Assembly: GCF_014196965.1 (NCBI RefSeq) | Contig: NZ_JACIEQ010000004.1 | Coordinates: forward strand, 186,001-250,000 | DNA: 64,000 bases | Reading direction: 5' to 3' | DNA from: Actibacterium naphthalenivorans | GTDB lineage: Bacteria > Pseudomonadota > Alphaproteobacteria > Rhodobacterales > Rhodobacteraceae | In this document: one piece after another, positions 30,583 through 38,270 of the stretch | How the letters are laid out: each line of letters begins with the position of its first letter | How positions within the stretch are numbered: the first letter of the stretch is position 1 | Translations under genes and position numbers: made by a program | Notes under the pieces: model-generated | What the model was told of the DNA's origin: nothing | Database searches by the model: none | The model's input: only the letters and a program-made list of their open reading frames with translations

Positions 30583-30600
30583 TATGACGCGGGCGTGACG
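30583..30600 (-). promoter_or_regulatory. Candidate Pho box for phnC
   Basis: On the minus strand CCGTCAC-GCCC-GCGTCAT gives two GTCA half-sites 11 bp apart, matching the direct-repeat layout of the PhoB box (CTGTCAT repeated every 11 bp). It lies 67 bp before the phnC start, a suitable distance for PhoB activation in phosphate starvation. It was found by eye only. Confidence 0.45.
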
Positions 30601-30865
30601 GCCGCAGGTGTGACATGACGGTTTTCAAAAGCTTAGCCGCAGATGCCCGTTTTCCGGGCGGGCGGAAATCTCATCGCGCCGCCCCTGCGCGCCTGTTCCG
30701 GCGCGGCCGCCGGACTCTGCCGCGGGCATCGGATTCTGCACCGGACGGGCGGGTGAAAACGCCTGCACCCCTTGGGCGGATGGATGAGCTTTGTTCAATA
30801 ACCTGCTGTGGAATATTGATTTTATCAAAGTTACAGCCCCGAAAAATGCCATGACGCGGCGGGCG

Positions 30866-30883
30866 GCGTCATATTTTCGTCGC
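30866..30883 (+). promoter_or_regulatory. Weak candidate Pho box for the second phosphonate operon
   Basis: GCGTCAT-ATTT-TCGTCGC shows CGTC half-sites 11 bp apart, about 97 bp before the binding-protein gene at 30980. The second half-site departs from the consensus, so this is a weak candidate. Confidence 0.3.
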
Positions 30884-30979
30884 CCGAACGTGATCCACCC
30901 ATCATAAAACCGAGAACCTGCCGTTACGCGCGGCCACTAGCCTCCAACGCGCTTGTCCCTAGCCATCTGGAGTGCTCTC

Positions 30980-31849
30980 ATGCGCCTGAAACACCTTGTC
31001 CTGGGCACCGCCCTGGCCGCCTTTTCCGCCTTCTCCGCCGCCGCCGAAACCTGGAAGCTCGCCGTCACCGACGTCGAGGGGCTGGAGCGTCTGCAAACCG
31101 AATGGGGCCCGTTCAAGGCCGCGCTCGAGCAGGCCACCGGCGAAAGCTTTGAATTCTTCGCCGTGAACTCGCGCACCGCCGCCGCCGAGGCGCTGCGCAA
31201 CAAGTCGGTCGATTTCGTCATCACCGGCCCGGCCGAATACATCGTCATCAACAAGTTGACAGACGCCACGCCGCTGATCGGCCTTGGCCGCCCGGATTAT
31301 CACTGCGCCATCGTGGTGCGCGCCGACAGCGGCATCAACGTGCCCGCCGATCTCAAGGGCAAGAAGGTTGCCTTCGGCGACATCGGCTCGACCTCGAACA
31401 TGCTGTGCCCGATGCAGCTGATGGCCGATTACGGCGTCGATCCGGTGAAGGACATCGACAAGATCCACACCTCGCGCAACATCGCCCATGAGGCGCTGAA
31501 GGCCGGCGACGTGGCCGCCATCGGCACCAACGCCAATTCCTGGATGGGTGTGCGCGCCAAGGAAACAGAGCTGCCCTACGGCTTCTTCAAGATCATCGCG
31601 CGTTCGGGCGATCTGCCCAATGACATGATCGTCGTGGCCGCCCATGTGCCCGCCGAGGCGGCCGAAAAGGTGAAGACCGGCATCCTGGACCACAAGACGG
31701 CCGTGATCGCCGGCATCACCGCCCATGAAGAGAACGACAAGTATATCGGCATGGATCTGGTGGCGATCAACGATGCCGCCTATGACAAGGTGCGCGCGAT
31801 GTACCGGAATGCGGGCTATCCGCAGTTCGACAACTTCATCGGCGAATAG
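30980..31849 (+). CDS. PhnD-like periplasmic binding protein of the second importer
   Basis: A 289-residue solute-binding protein with a signal peptide ending near FSAAAE. The mature part (WKLAVTDVEGLERLQTEWGP, then the ligand loop VITGPAEYIVIN and VAFGDIGSTSNMLCP) is PhnD/PtxB-like but clearly different from the PhnD at 28774, for example in having GPAEY where that has GSSSY. A different ligand, perhaps phosphite, hypophosphite or another organophosphorus compound, is therefore possible. The start at 30980 follows GGAG by 7 nt. It is the first gene of an eleven-gene operon. Confidence 0.87.
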   Translation: MRLKHLVLGTALAAFSAFSAAAETWKLAVTDVEGLERLQTEWGPFKAALEQATGESFEFFAVNSRTAAAEALRNKSVDFVITGPAEYIVINKLTDATPLIGLGRPDYHCAIVVRADSGINVPADLKGKKVAFGDIGSTSNMLCPMQLMADYGVDPVKDIDKIHTSRNIAHEALKAGDVAAIGTNANSWMGVRAKETELPYGFFKIIARSGDLPNDMIVVAAHVPAEAAEKVKTGILDHKTAVIAGITAHEENDKYIGMDLVAINDAAYDKVRAMYRNAGYPQFDNFIGE

Positions 31850-31853
31850 GCGC

Positions 31854-32636
31854 ATGCCGCTTGATCGGAAGATCGGGGTTTCGGCCCCGGTCCTCAGCCA
31901 TGATCTGGCTGTGGCGGGGCTGACCAAGGCCTACGGCCCCGCCGCGCCGGTGTTTACCGACGTTTCCTTTTCCGTCGCGCGGGGCGAGGCGGTGGCGCTG
32001 GTGGGGGCCAACGGCACCGGCAAGTCGACGCTGCTGCGCTGTGCCCTTGGCCTGATCGCGCCGACGCGGGGCACGGTGGATATTCTGGGCACCCGCATCG
32101 GCCCCGGCGCCACCGCGCAGATGCGCGGGCTGCGGGCGCAGACCGGGCTGGTGGCGCAGAAACACAATCTGGTGCCGCGCCTGTCGGTGCTGTCCAACGT
32201 CATTCACGGGCTGCTGGGGCAGGGCGCCGGGCCGCGCTACTGGACCCACATGCTGGCCCCGGCCGAGGCGCGCGACGCGGCAATGGCCGCGCTGGAAAAA
32301 GTGTCGATGGCCGATTTCGCCCACCGCCGCGCCGACCGTCTGTCGGGCGGACAGTCGCAGCGGGTGGCGATCGCGCGCGCGCTGGTCGGCCGGCCGCGCC
32401 TGCTGATCGCCGATGAACCGACCGCATCGCTTGATCCGGCGGCGGGCGAAGAGGTGATGGCCCTGTTCTTCAGCCTTGTGCGCCGCGAGGGCGTGACCGT
32501 CATCTTCATCTCGCACAACATGAGCCATGCGCTCAGCTATGGCGACAGGGTGCTGGGGCTGGCGCGCGGGCAGCTGCGGCTGAACGCCCCGGCGCGGGAT
32601 CTGAAAATCGCCGATCTTCGGGGGCTATATGACTGA
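31854..32636 (+). CDS. PhnC-like ABC transporter ATPase of the second importer
   Basis: A 260-residue ATPase with Walker A GANGTGKST, signature LSGGQSQRVAIARAL and Walker B LLIADEPTASLD. It begins 4 bp after the binding-protein gene and overlaps the permease gene by 8 bp, so the three form one importer. The N-terminal 15 residues before LAVAGLTKAYG are poorly conserved and the true start could be internal. Confidence 0.9.
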   Translation: MPLDRKIGVSAPVLSHDLAVAGLTKAYGPAAPVFTDVSFSVARGEAVALVGANGTGKSTLLRCALGLIAPTRGTVDILGTRIGPGATAQMRGLRAQTGLVAQKHNLVPRLSVLSNVIHGLLGQGAGPRYWTHMLAPAEARDAAMAALEKVSMADFAHRRADRLSGGQSQRVAIARALVGRPRLLIADEPTASLDPAAGEEVMALFFSLVRREGVTVIFISHNMSHALSYGDRVLGLARGQLRLNAPARDLKIADLRGLYD

Positions 32637-33429
32637 CCGGACCATTCCCGCCCGTTTCGAACGCCCCTCGGCGCTGGCCTTCCTGGGCTATGGCGCGGCG
32701 GTGCTGTTGATCCTGTGGTCCTTTCAGGGGGCGGGCTGGTCGGCCGACAGGCTGATGCGCTCGCCCCCCGCGCTGGCCGATTTCATGTCGCGCAGCTGGC
32801 CGCCCTCGACCCATAACCTGGGCCGGCTGAGCCTGAAGATGGTCGAAACCCTGCAGATCGCGCTGGCGGGCGCGGTGCTGGGGGTGCTGCTTTCGGTGCC
32901 GGTGGCGATGCTGGCGGCGCGCGGGCTGATCGCGGGGCCGGTGGTCAACAGCGTGGTGCGCATCGTGCTGGGCTTTTTCCGCGCGGTGCCCGACATTGCC
33001 TGGGCGCTGGTGTTCGTGGTGGCGGTGGGGCTTGGCCCATTTGCCGGGATGCTGGCCATCGTGGTGGATACGCTGGGGTTTTGCGGCCGGTTCTTCGCCG
33101 ATGACATGGAAGGCGTCGACAAGGGCCCGGCCGAGGCGCTGACCGCCACCGGCGCGCGCCGCATCGACATCGCCGCCTGCGCCGTCATCCCCGCCGCCAT
33201 GCCCGCCTTCATCTCGACCTCGCTCTATGCGCTGGAAAAGGCCGTGCGCTCCTCCACCATCCTCGGGCTGGTGGGCGCGGGCGGCATCGGCATCGAACTG
33301 AAGGTGGGGTTCGATCTGTTCGACTATCCCACCGCGCTGACCGTGATCCTGATGATCGCGGTGGTGGTGATCGGGGTGGAGCAACTGGGCGTTCTGGCCC
33401 GCAGGAAAATCATAGGTGTGGAAAGATGA
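32629..33429 (+). CDS. PhnE-like permease of the second importer
   Basis: A 266-residue inner-membrane permease with five or six hydrophobic segments and the importer motifs FRAVPDIAWALVFV and SSTILGLVGAGGIGIELK. Only one permease gene is present, so it would act as a homodimer, unlike the two-PhnE system at 26947-28721. Its stop overlaps the next gene (ATGA). Confidence 0.9.
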   Translation: MTDRTIPARFERPSALAFLGYGAAVLLILWSFQGAGWSADRLMRSPPALADFMSRSWPPSTHNLGRLSLKMVETLQIALAGAVLGVLLSVPVAMLAARGLIAGPVVNSVVRIVLGFFRAVPDIAWALVFVVAVGLGPFAGMLAIVVDTLGFCGRFFADDMEGVDKGPAEALTATGARRIDIAACAVIPAAMPAFISTSLYALEKAVRSSTILGLVGAGGIGIELKVGFDLFDYPTALTVILMIAVVVIGVEQLGVLARRKIIGVER

Positions 33430-34082
33430 CGACCGATACCGCGTACCAACACTGGAACGACGAATGGGCCAAGGCCGATGGCACCTCGAAATGGGAGCAG
33501 GCCGAGCCGGAAGTGCTGAGCTTTGCCGCGACCCTGCCCGCGGGCGCGCGGGTGCTGGATCTTGGCGCCGGGGTCGGGCGGCATGCGCTGGCCTATGCCC
33601 GGGCGGGGCTGAACGTGGCTGCGCTGGACGCCGCGCCGGACGGGATTTCCGCGATCACCGCCGCCGCCGCGCGCGAAGGGCTGACCATCGACGCCCGTCT
33701 GGGAATGATGACCGAACTGCCCTTCGCCGACGGATCGTTCGACCATGTCCTGTCGTGGAACGTGATCTATCACGGCGACGAGGGCGTGCTGAAGACCGCT
33801 ATCGCCGAAATCGCACGGGTGCTGCGGCCGGGCGGCACGTTTCAGGGCACCATGCTGTCGAAGCGCCGGGTGCCGCTGGAGCTGGCCAAGGCGCCGGGGC
33901 GCGAGATTTCGCGCAACACCTGGGTGTTCGAGGGCGGCGGCGACAAGGCGCATCCGCACTATTTCTGCACCGGGCGCGAACTGGCGGAGCTGTTCGGCGC
34001 CTTCGAGTTCTGGCGGCTGGAGGACCGGGAGCATGACACGCCCGGCTCTTTCCACTGGCACCTGCTGATGGAACGGCTGTGA
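33426..34082 (+). CDS. Class I SAM-dependent methyltransferase, first of two in the second C-P lyase operon
   Basis: A 218-residue methyltransferase. Motif I is VLDLGAGVGRHAL (about residues 40-52), followed by LDAAPDG (motif II acidic residue) and VLSWNVIYHGDEG. No membrane segment or target-binding domain is recognised. It overlaps the permease gene upstream by 4 bp and the PhnM-like gene downstream, so it is part of the operon. The substrate is unknown; methylation of a phosphonate, arsenical or a small metabolite are possibilities that sequence cannot separate. Confidence 0.85.
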   Translation: MTTDTAYQHWNDEWAKADGTSKWEQAEPEVLSFAATLPAGARVLDLGAGVGRHALAYARAGLNVAALDAAPDGISAITAAAAREGLTIDARLGMMTELPFADGSFDHVLSWNVIYHGDEGVLKTAIAEIARVLRPGGTFQGTMLSKRRVPLELAKAPGREISRNTWVFEGGGDKAHPHYFCTGRELAELFGAFEFWRLEDREHDTPGSFHWHLLMERL

Positions 34083-35296
34083 TGGCAATTCAGATAGAGG
34101 GCGCCCGGGCGATCCTGCCCGGCGGGGTCGAGCGTGTGTCTGTCCGGGTCGAGGGCGGGCGCGTCACCGGGCTCGACACCCCCGCCGACGGCGCGCGGGT
34201 GATCGACGCGCGCGGGCTGGTGCTGGCGCCCGCGCTGGTCGATGTGCATGGCGACGCGTTCGAACGGCAGGTGATGCCGCGCCCCAACGTGTTCTTCCCG
34301 ACAGAGGCCGCGGTGCTGGAAACCGACCGGCATCTGGCGGTCAACGGCATCGCCACCGCCTATCACGCGCTGACCCTGAGCTGGGAGCCGGGGCTGCGGT
34401 CGGTCGGGCGCGGGGCGGAATTCATCGATGCGCTGGCCGCGCTGGCCCCGCGCCTGACCGTGGAAAACCGGGTGCAGCTTCGGTGGGAAACCTTCGCCTT
34501 CGAGGCGCTGGATCTGATCGAGCGGGCACTGGCCGGCCCGCTCCTGCCCTCTGTTGCGTTCAATGATCACACCTCGATGTCGATGCGTGCCTTCGACGTG
34601 CCGATCCAGCAGCGCCGGTTCGAACAGTCGCCGGATTACACCATCGCCGCGCTGGATGATGACCGGCTGCGCCAGCGCACCGCCGGCAATGCCAAGCGCG
34701 CCGGGCTGACGACGGATGAATATATCGCCCATCTCGGCCAGATCTGGGAGCGGCGCAGAGAGGTGGACGCCACCATCCGCCGCGTGGCCGGGGCCGGGCG
34801 CGGACGGGCGGCGCCGATGCTCAGCCATGACGACACGCAGGTGGAAACCCGCGCCTATTATCGCGACCTCGGCGCCCGGATCGCCGAATTCCCGATGACG
34901 GTCGAGGTGGCGCAGGCGGCGCGCGAGGGGGGCGACGCGATCATCTTCGGCGCGCCCAATGTGATGCGCGGCGGCTCGCATATCGGTTCGCCCTCGGCGG
35001 GGGAAATGGTGGAGCGCGGGCTGTGCGATATTCTGGCTTCGGATTACTTCTATCCTGCGATGCTGGCCGCCGTGGCCCGGATGCTCGCCGACGGGCGCGG
35101 TTCGCTGCACGATCTGTGGAAGACCGTGTCGTCCAACCCCGCCGCCGCGTCCGGCCTGACCGACCGGGGCGAGATCGCGCCGGGCAAACGCGCCGACCTG
35201 CTGCTGCTCGACTGGCCCGAGGGGCATCTGCCCGCGGTGCGGCTGACACTGTCGGGCGGGCGTGTGGCCTATGGCACCGAAGGGGTCACGCCATGA
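34082..35296 (+). CDS. Divergent PhnM-family amidohydrolase
   Basis: A 404-residue protein of the PhnM diphosphatase family, about 25 residues longer than the other PhnM copies. It keeps LVDVHGD, FNDHTS, LSHDDTQ, GAPNVMRGGSHIG and ASDYFYPAM, matching the HxD, DH, SHDD, GAPN and SDY motifs of PhnM. It differs at positions that are constant in the other two: HGDAFERQ instead of HTDNLERH or HTDHVETH, ETDRH where they have AHD, and NDHTSMSMRAF instead of MDHTPGQRQF. A changed substrate or catalytic role is likely (inference). The ATG overlaps the methyltransferase stop (TGATG). Confidence 0.85.
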   Translation: MAIQIEGARAILPGGVERVSVRVEGGRVTGLDTPADGARVIDARGLVLAPALVDVHGDAFERQVMPRPNVFFPTEAAVLETDRHLAVNGIATAYHALTLSWEPGLRSVGRGAEFIDALAALAPRLTVENRVQLRWETFAFEALDLIERALAGPLLPSVAFNDHTSMSMRAFDVPIQQRRFEQSPDYTIAALDDDRLRQRTAGNAKRAGLTTDEYIAHLGQIWERRREVDATIRRVAGAGRGRAAPMLSHDDTQVETRAYYRDLGARIAEFPMTVEVAQAAREGGDAIIFGAPNVMRGGSHIGSPSAGEMVERGLCDILASDYFYPAMLAAVARMLADGRGSLHDLWKTVSSNPAAASGLTDRGEIAPGKRADLLLLDWPEGHLPAVRLTLSGGRVAYGTEGVTP

Positions 35297-36069
35297 GGGA
35301 GAACGCCCAGCGGTTCGACGGGCTGGCCGAAGCCTATGATGTCTATCGCCCGGGCTATCCGCCGCAGCTTTTCGAGGCGCTGGCCGGAGAGATGCCCGAG
35401 GGTGTGCGCTGCGCCATCGACGTGGGCGCGGGCACCGGCATCTCCACCCGGCATCTGCTGGATGCGCTGGGGCCCAAATGGCTGATCATCGCGGTCGAAC
35501 CGGGCGCCGACATGCGCCGGGTGCTGTCCCGCCGGTTTCGCGCCGTGCCGAACGTGCAGGTGCTGGACGCCAGCGGCGAGCATCTGTCGGTGCCCGACAA
35601 ATCCGCCAGCCTGGTGGTCGCCTGCACCGCCTTTCACTGGTTCGACCGCGACCGCTTCTATGCCGAGGCCGCCCGCGTGCTGATCCCCGACGGGGTGATG
35701 GCCATTGTCCGCAACCGCCGCAAGCCCGATCCGCTGATCCGCAAGTTCGATGCGTTTCTGGCCCGGCACAATCACGAGATCGGCGATTTCGAACAGCGCG
35801 AGAAACGCAAGGAACCCTCGGTGCGGGAACTGGCGGCGCTGACCGCATTCAAATCCCCGAAATCCCGCACCGAAAACTGGCATAACCGGATGACCTGCCG
35901 CCAGTTGATCGACCTTTACCTCACCCGCTCGACCACCTCGACGGTGGTGCGCCAGAAGGGGCTGGGCTTCGTGATGGACGAGCTGCAGCAGATCTGCGCC
36001 GCCGAACGGGCGCAAGAGCCGTTCACGGTGGCCTGGGAGGCGACGATGAAATGGACCAAGAAGAAATGA
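35293..36069 (+). CDS. Class I SAM-dependent methyltransferase, second of two in the second C-P lyase operon
   Basis: A 258-residue methyltransferase with motif I AIDVGAGTGISTRH, the acidic AVEPGADMRRVL segment and TAFHWFDRDRFYAEAARVL, the last being common in UbiE/trans-aconitate-like families. A basic C-terminus (MKWTKKK) is present. It overlaps the PhnM-like gene by 4 bp upstream and phnG by 19 bp downstream. It is not closely related to the methyltransferase at 33426. Function is unknown. Confidence 0.85.
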   Translation: MRENAQRFDGLAEAYDVYRPGYPPQLFEALAGEMPEGVRCAIDVGAGTGISTRHLLDALGPKWLIIAVEPGADMRRVLSRRFRAVPNVQVLDASGEHLSVPDKSASLVVACTAFHWFDRDRFYAEAARVLIPDGVMAIVRNRRKPDPLIRKFDAFLARHNHEIGDFEQREKRKEPSVRELAALTAFKSPKSRTENWHNRMTCRQLIDLYLTRSTTSTVVRQKGLGFVMDELQQICAAERAQEPFTVAWEATMKWTKKK

Positions 36070-36506
36070 TGGCGCGCGCGGATTGGCTGGCGGTTCTGGC
36101 GCGCGCGCCGCAGGCGGCAATGGAGGCGGCGCTGAGCGGGGTGACAACCGGCCCCGTGGTCTGGATCCGTCCCGCCGGGATCGGCATGGTGATGCTCGAG
36201 GGGCGCGCCGGCGGCACCGGTCAGCGGTTTTCACTGGGTCAGGCCACGGTCACGCGCGCGACCTGCCGCGCGGGCGAGCAGATCGGCGTGGGCTATGTCC
36301 TGGGCCATTTCCCCCGCCGGGCAGAGCTGATGGCGCTGTGCGACGCGGCGCTGCAGGGGCCTTCGGGCGCGGCGCTGATGGCCCGGCTGATCACCCCGCA
36401 GCAGGCCGCGCAACGCGCCGCGCGCGACGATCGCGCCCGCGCCGCCGCCGCCACCAAGGTTGAATTCTTCACCATGGCCCGGCACGCCGGCGCAAGGAGC
36501 ACGTGA
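36051..36506 (+). CDS. phnG: PhnG, C-P lyase core subunit (second set)
   Basis: A 151-residue protein, the size of E. coli PhnG (150). Conserved features are the N-terminal RADWLAVLARA, the central VTRATCR and GVGYVLGHFPRRAELMALCDA, and the C-terminal KVEFFTMAR. PhnG works with PhnH, PhnI and PhnL in making the ribose phosphonate triphosphate and is a core-complex subunit. The start at 36051 overlaps the methyltransferase gene; ATG codons at 36066 and 36069 are alternatives. phnH does not follow. Confidence 0.9.
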   Translation: MDQEEMMARADWLAVLARAPQAAMEAALSGVTTGPVVWIRPAGIGMVMLEGRAGGTGQRFSLGQATVTRATCRAGEQIGVGYVLGHFPRRAELMALCDAALQGPSGAALMARLITPQQAAQRAARDDRARAAAATKVEFFTMARHAGARST

Positions 36507-37589
36507 ATGGCCTATGTTCCCGTCAAGGGCGGCGAAGAGGCGATCCTCAATTCGCTCGGCATGGTCGCGGAAGAGCGGCGCGGCGATCCCGCCACCCCCG
36601 AACTGACCATCGCCCAGATCCGCCAGCAACAGGCTCGCGCGGTCGACCGGGTGATGGCCGAAGGCTCGCTCTACGATCCCGATCTGGCCGCGCTGGCCCT
36701 GAAACAGGCGCAGGGCGACGCCACCGAGGCCGCCTTCCTGCTGCGCGCCTATCGCACCACGCTGGAACAGTTCGCCACCGCGCCCCCGCTGGATACCGCG
36801 CGGATGGCGATCCGCCGTCGCATCTCGGCCACCTACAAGGATCTGCCGGGCGGGCAGGTGCTGGGCCCGTCCTATGACTACACCCACCGGATGCTCGATT
36901 TCGATCTGATGCAGGATGGCCCCCGCGCGCCAGCCGCCCGCGCCGGTACGCCCGTCGATGCCCATATGCCCCGCGTCCCCGATCTGGTGGCGAACGAAGG
37001 CTTCATGGAACCGGCGTTGCCCCCCGAGGGCGACCCCGCGCCGGGCGATCTGACGCGCCAGCCCCTGGGCTTTCCCGCCGGCCGCGACACCCGCCTGCAA
37101 AACCTCGCGCGCGGCGACGAGGGGTTCCTGCTGGGGCTGGCCTATTCCACCCAGCGCGGGTTCGGGTCGAACCACCCCTACGCGGGCGAGATACGGGCAG
37201 GCGAGGTGCCGGTCGAGGTGGTGCCGGAGGAACTTGGCTTTGTCATCGACATCGGCGAGGTCACGGTGACCGAAAGCCAGATGATCACCTCGATCAAGGG
37301 CGCCTCGGGCGAAAACCCCCGGTTCACGCGCGGATACGGGCTGGTCTTCGGCCATTCCGAACGCAAGGCGATGTCGATGGCGCTGATCGACCGCGCCCTG
37401 CGCGCCGATGAATTCGCCGAACCACGCAAATACCCCGCCCAGGACGAGGAGTTCGTTTTGTACCACAGCGACAACGTTGAAAGCTCGGGTTTCGTGCAGC
37501 ACCTGAAACTGCCGCATTACGTCGATTTCCAGGCCGAACTTAAGATGCTGCGCGAGATGCGCGCCGAGCGGCAGGAGGCATCGCAATGA
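36507..37589 (+). CDS. phnI: PhnI, C-P lyase nucleosidase subunit (second set)
   Basis: A 360-residue PhnI (E. coli 354). It begins MAYVPVKGGEEAILNSLGMV and holds the YSTQRGFGSNHPYAGEIRAG, GYGLVFGHSERKAMSMALIDRAL and YHSDNVESSGFVQHLKLPHY blocks that mark this family. PhnI removes adenine from ATP and, with its partners, transfers phosphonate to ribose C1. It starts one base after phnG and overlaps the HAD gene by 4 bp. Confidence 0.95.
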   Translation: MAYVPVKGGEEAILNSLGMVAEERRGDPATPELTIAQIRQQQARAVDRVMAEGSLYDPDLAALALKQAQGDATEAAFLLRAYRTTLEQFATAPPLDTARMAIRRRISATYKDLPGGQVLGPSYDYTHRMLDFDLMQDGPRAPAARAGTPVDAHMPRVPDLVANEGFMEPALPPEGDPAPGDLTRQPLGFPAGRDTRLQNLARGDEGFLLGLAYSTQRGFGSNHPYAGEIRAGEVPVEVVPEELGFVIDIGEVTVTESQMITSIKGASGENPRFTRGYGLVFGHSERKAMSMALIDRALRADEFAEPRKYPAQDEEFVLYHSDNVESSGFVQHLKLPHYVDFQAELKMLREMRAERQEASQ

Positions 37590-38179
37590 ACGCCGTGATC
37601 TTCGATATCGGCAATGTCCTGATCCGCTGGCGCCCCGAGGCGGCGCTCGCCCCGCTGTTCGCATCACCCTCCGACCTCGAGGAGGCGTTGCAACGCGCGG
37701 GTTTTTCCGCCTGGAACCGCGAACAGGACCGTGGCCGAAGCTGGGAAGACGGGATAGCCGCCGCGGCCACACCGCAGGACGCGCGCCTTTTCCGCGCCTA
37801 TTACGAAGGGCTTGCCGCCGCCCATGCCGAAACGATCCCCCAAACCGTCGCCCTGCTCGAACAGCTGGCGGAACGCGCCGTGCCGCTCTATGCGCTCACC
37901 AACGCCTCGGTGGAAACGGCCCGGATCGTGGCCCGCACCCACGGCTTCATGGCGCGGTTCAGGGATGTCTGCATCTCGGGTGCCGAGGCGGTGCTGAAAC
38001 CGGATCCCGAAATCTACCGGCGCCTGCTTGCGCGCAACGCGCTGGATGCCGGCGATTGCCTGTTCGTCGATGACAGCGCGGCCAATGTCGCCGGGGCACA
38101 GGCGGTGGGGATGAAGGCGCATCACTACACCGGCGCGGACGGGCTTCGCGAGCGCCTGCAACACGAAGGCCTGCTGTGA
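37586..38179 (+). CDS. HAD-superfamily phosphatase in the second C-P lyase operon
   Basis: A 197-residue HAD-IA hydrolase. Motif I is FDIGNVLIRW (as in YihX-type phosphatases and haloacid dehalogenases, with G where DxD phosphatases have D), motif II YALTNAS, motif III lysine in VLKPDPEIY and motif IV FVDDSAANV. It lies between phnI and phnJ, a place where accessory proteins are not usual. A role in trimming a phosphorylated intermediate or product is plausible but not shown. Confidence 0.85.
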   Translation: MNAVIFDIGNVLIRWRPEAALAPLFASPSDLEEALQRAGFSAWNREQDRGRSWEDGIAAAATPQDARLFRAYYEGLAAAHAETIPQTVALLEQLAERAVPLYALTNASVETARIVARTHGFMARFRDVCISGAEAVLKPDPEIYRRLLARNALDAGDCLFVDDSAANVAGAQAVGMKAHHYTGADGLRERLQHEGLL

Positions 38180-38189
38180 TCGTTCCCCC

Positions 38190-38245
38190 TTTCATCTTTC
38201 CAGAAATATCCCCGCCGGAGGCATCGGATTTTCGCAGAAAATCCG
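38190..38245 (+). repeat. Single arm of the TTTCATCTTTC repeat followed by a small hairpin
   Basis: TTTCATCTTTC, CAG, then AAATATCCCCGCCGGAGG (38190-38221) matches the left arms at 11971 and 25123, but no mirrored right arm follows. Instead CGGATTTTC-GCA-GAAAATCCG (38225-38245) makes a perfect 9-bp hairpin. It fills the 91-bp gap before phnJ, the only sizeable gap in the operon. Confidence 0.75.
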
Positions 38246-38270
38246 CCCCCCGAACGAATGGGTCAAACAC

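Larger units (their letters stand above)
30517..30979. other. 463-bp divergent control region between the two phosphonate-importer operons
   Basis: No gene is supported here; short open readings on both strands lack a ribosome site and coding character. The middle is GC-rich, flanked by AT-rich tracts near 30800-30840. It holds two candidate Pho boxes, described separately, one facing each operon. Confidence 0.7.

Noticed and set aside
30615-30854. Small open frames on both strands in the phosphonate divergent region
   Set aside because: No ribosome site, arginine/proline-rich composition and no similarity to known small proteins; treated as non-coding.
30980-33429. Second importer as a certain phosphite or hypophosphite transporter (ptx/htx)
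   Set aside because: The binding protein is PtxB/PhnD-like, but no ptxD or htxA gene is nearby and the ligand cannot be read from the sequence.
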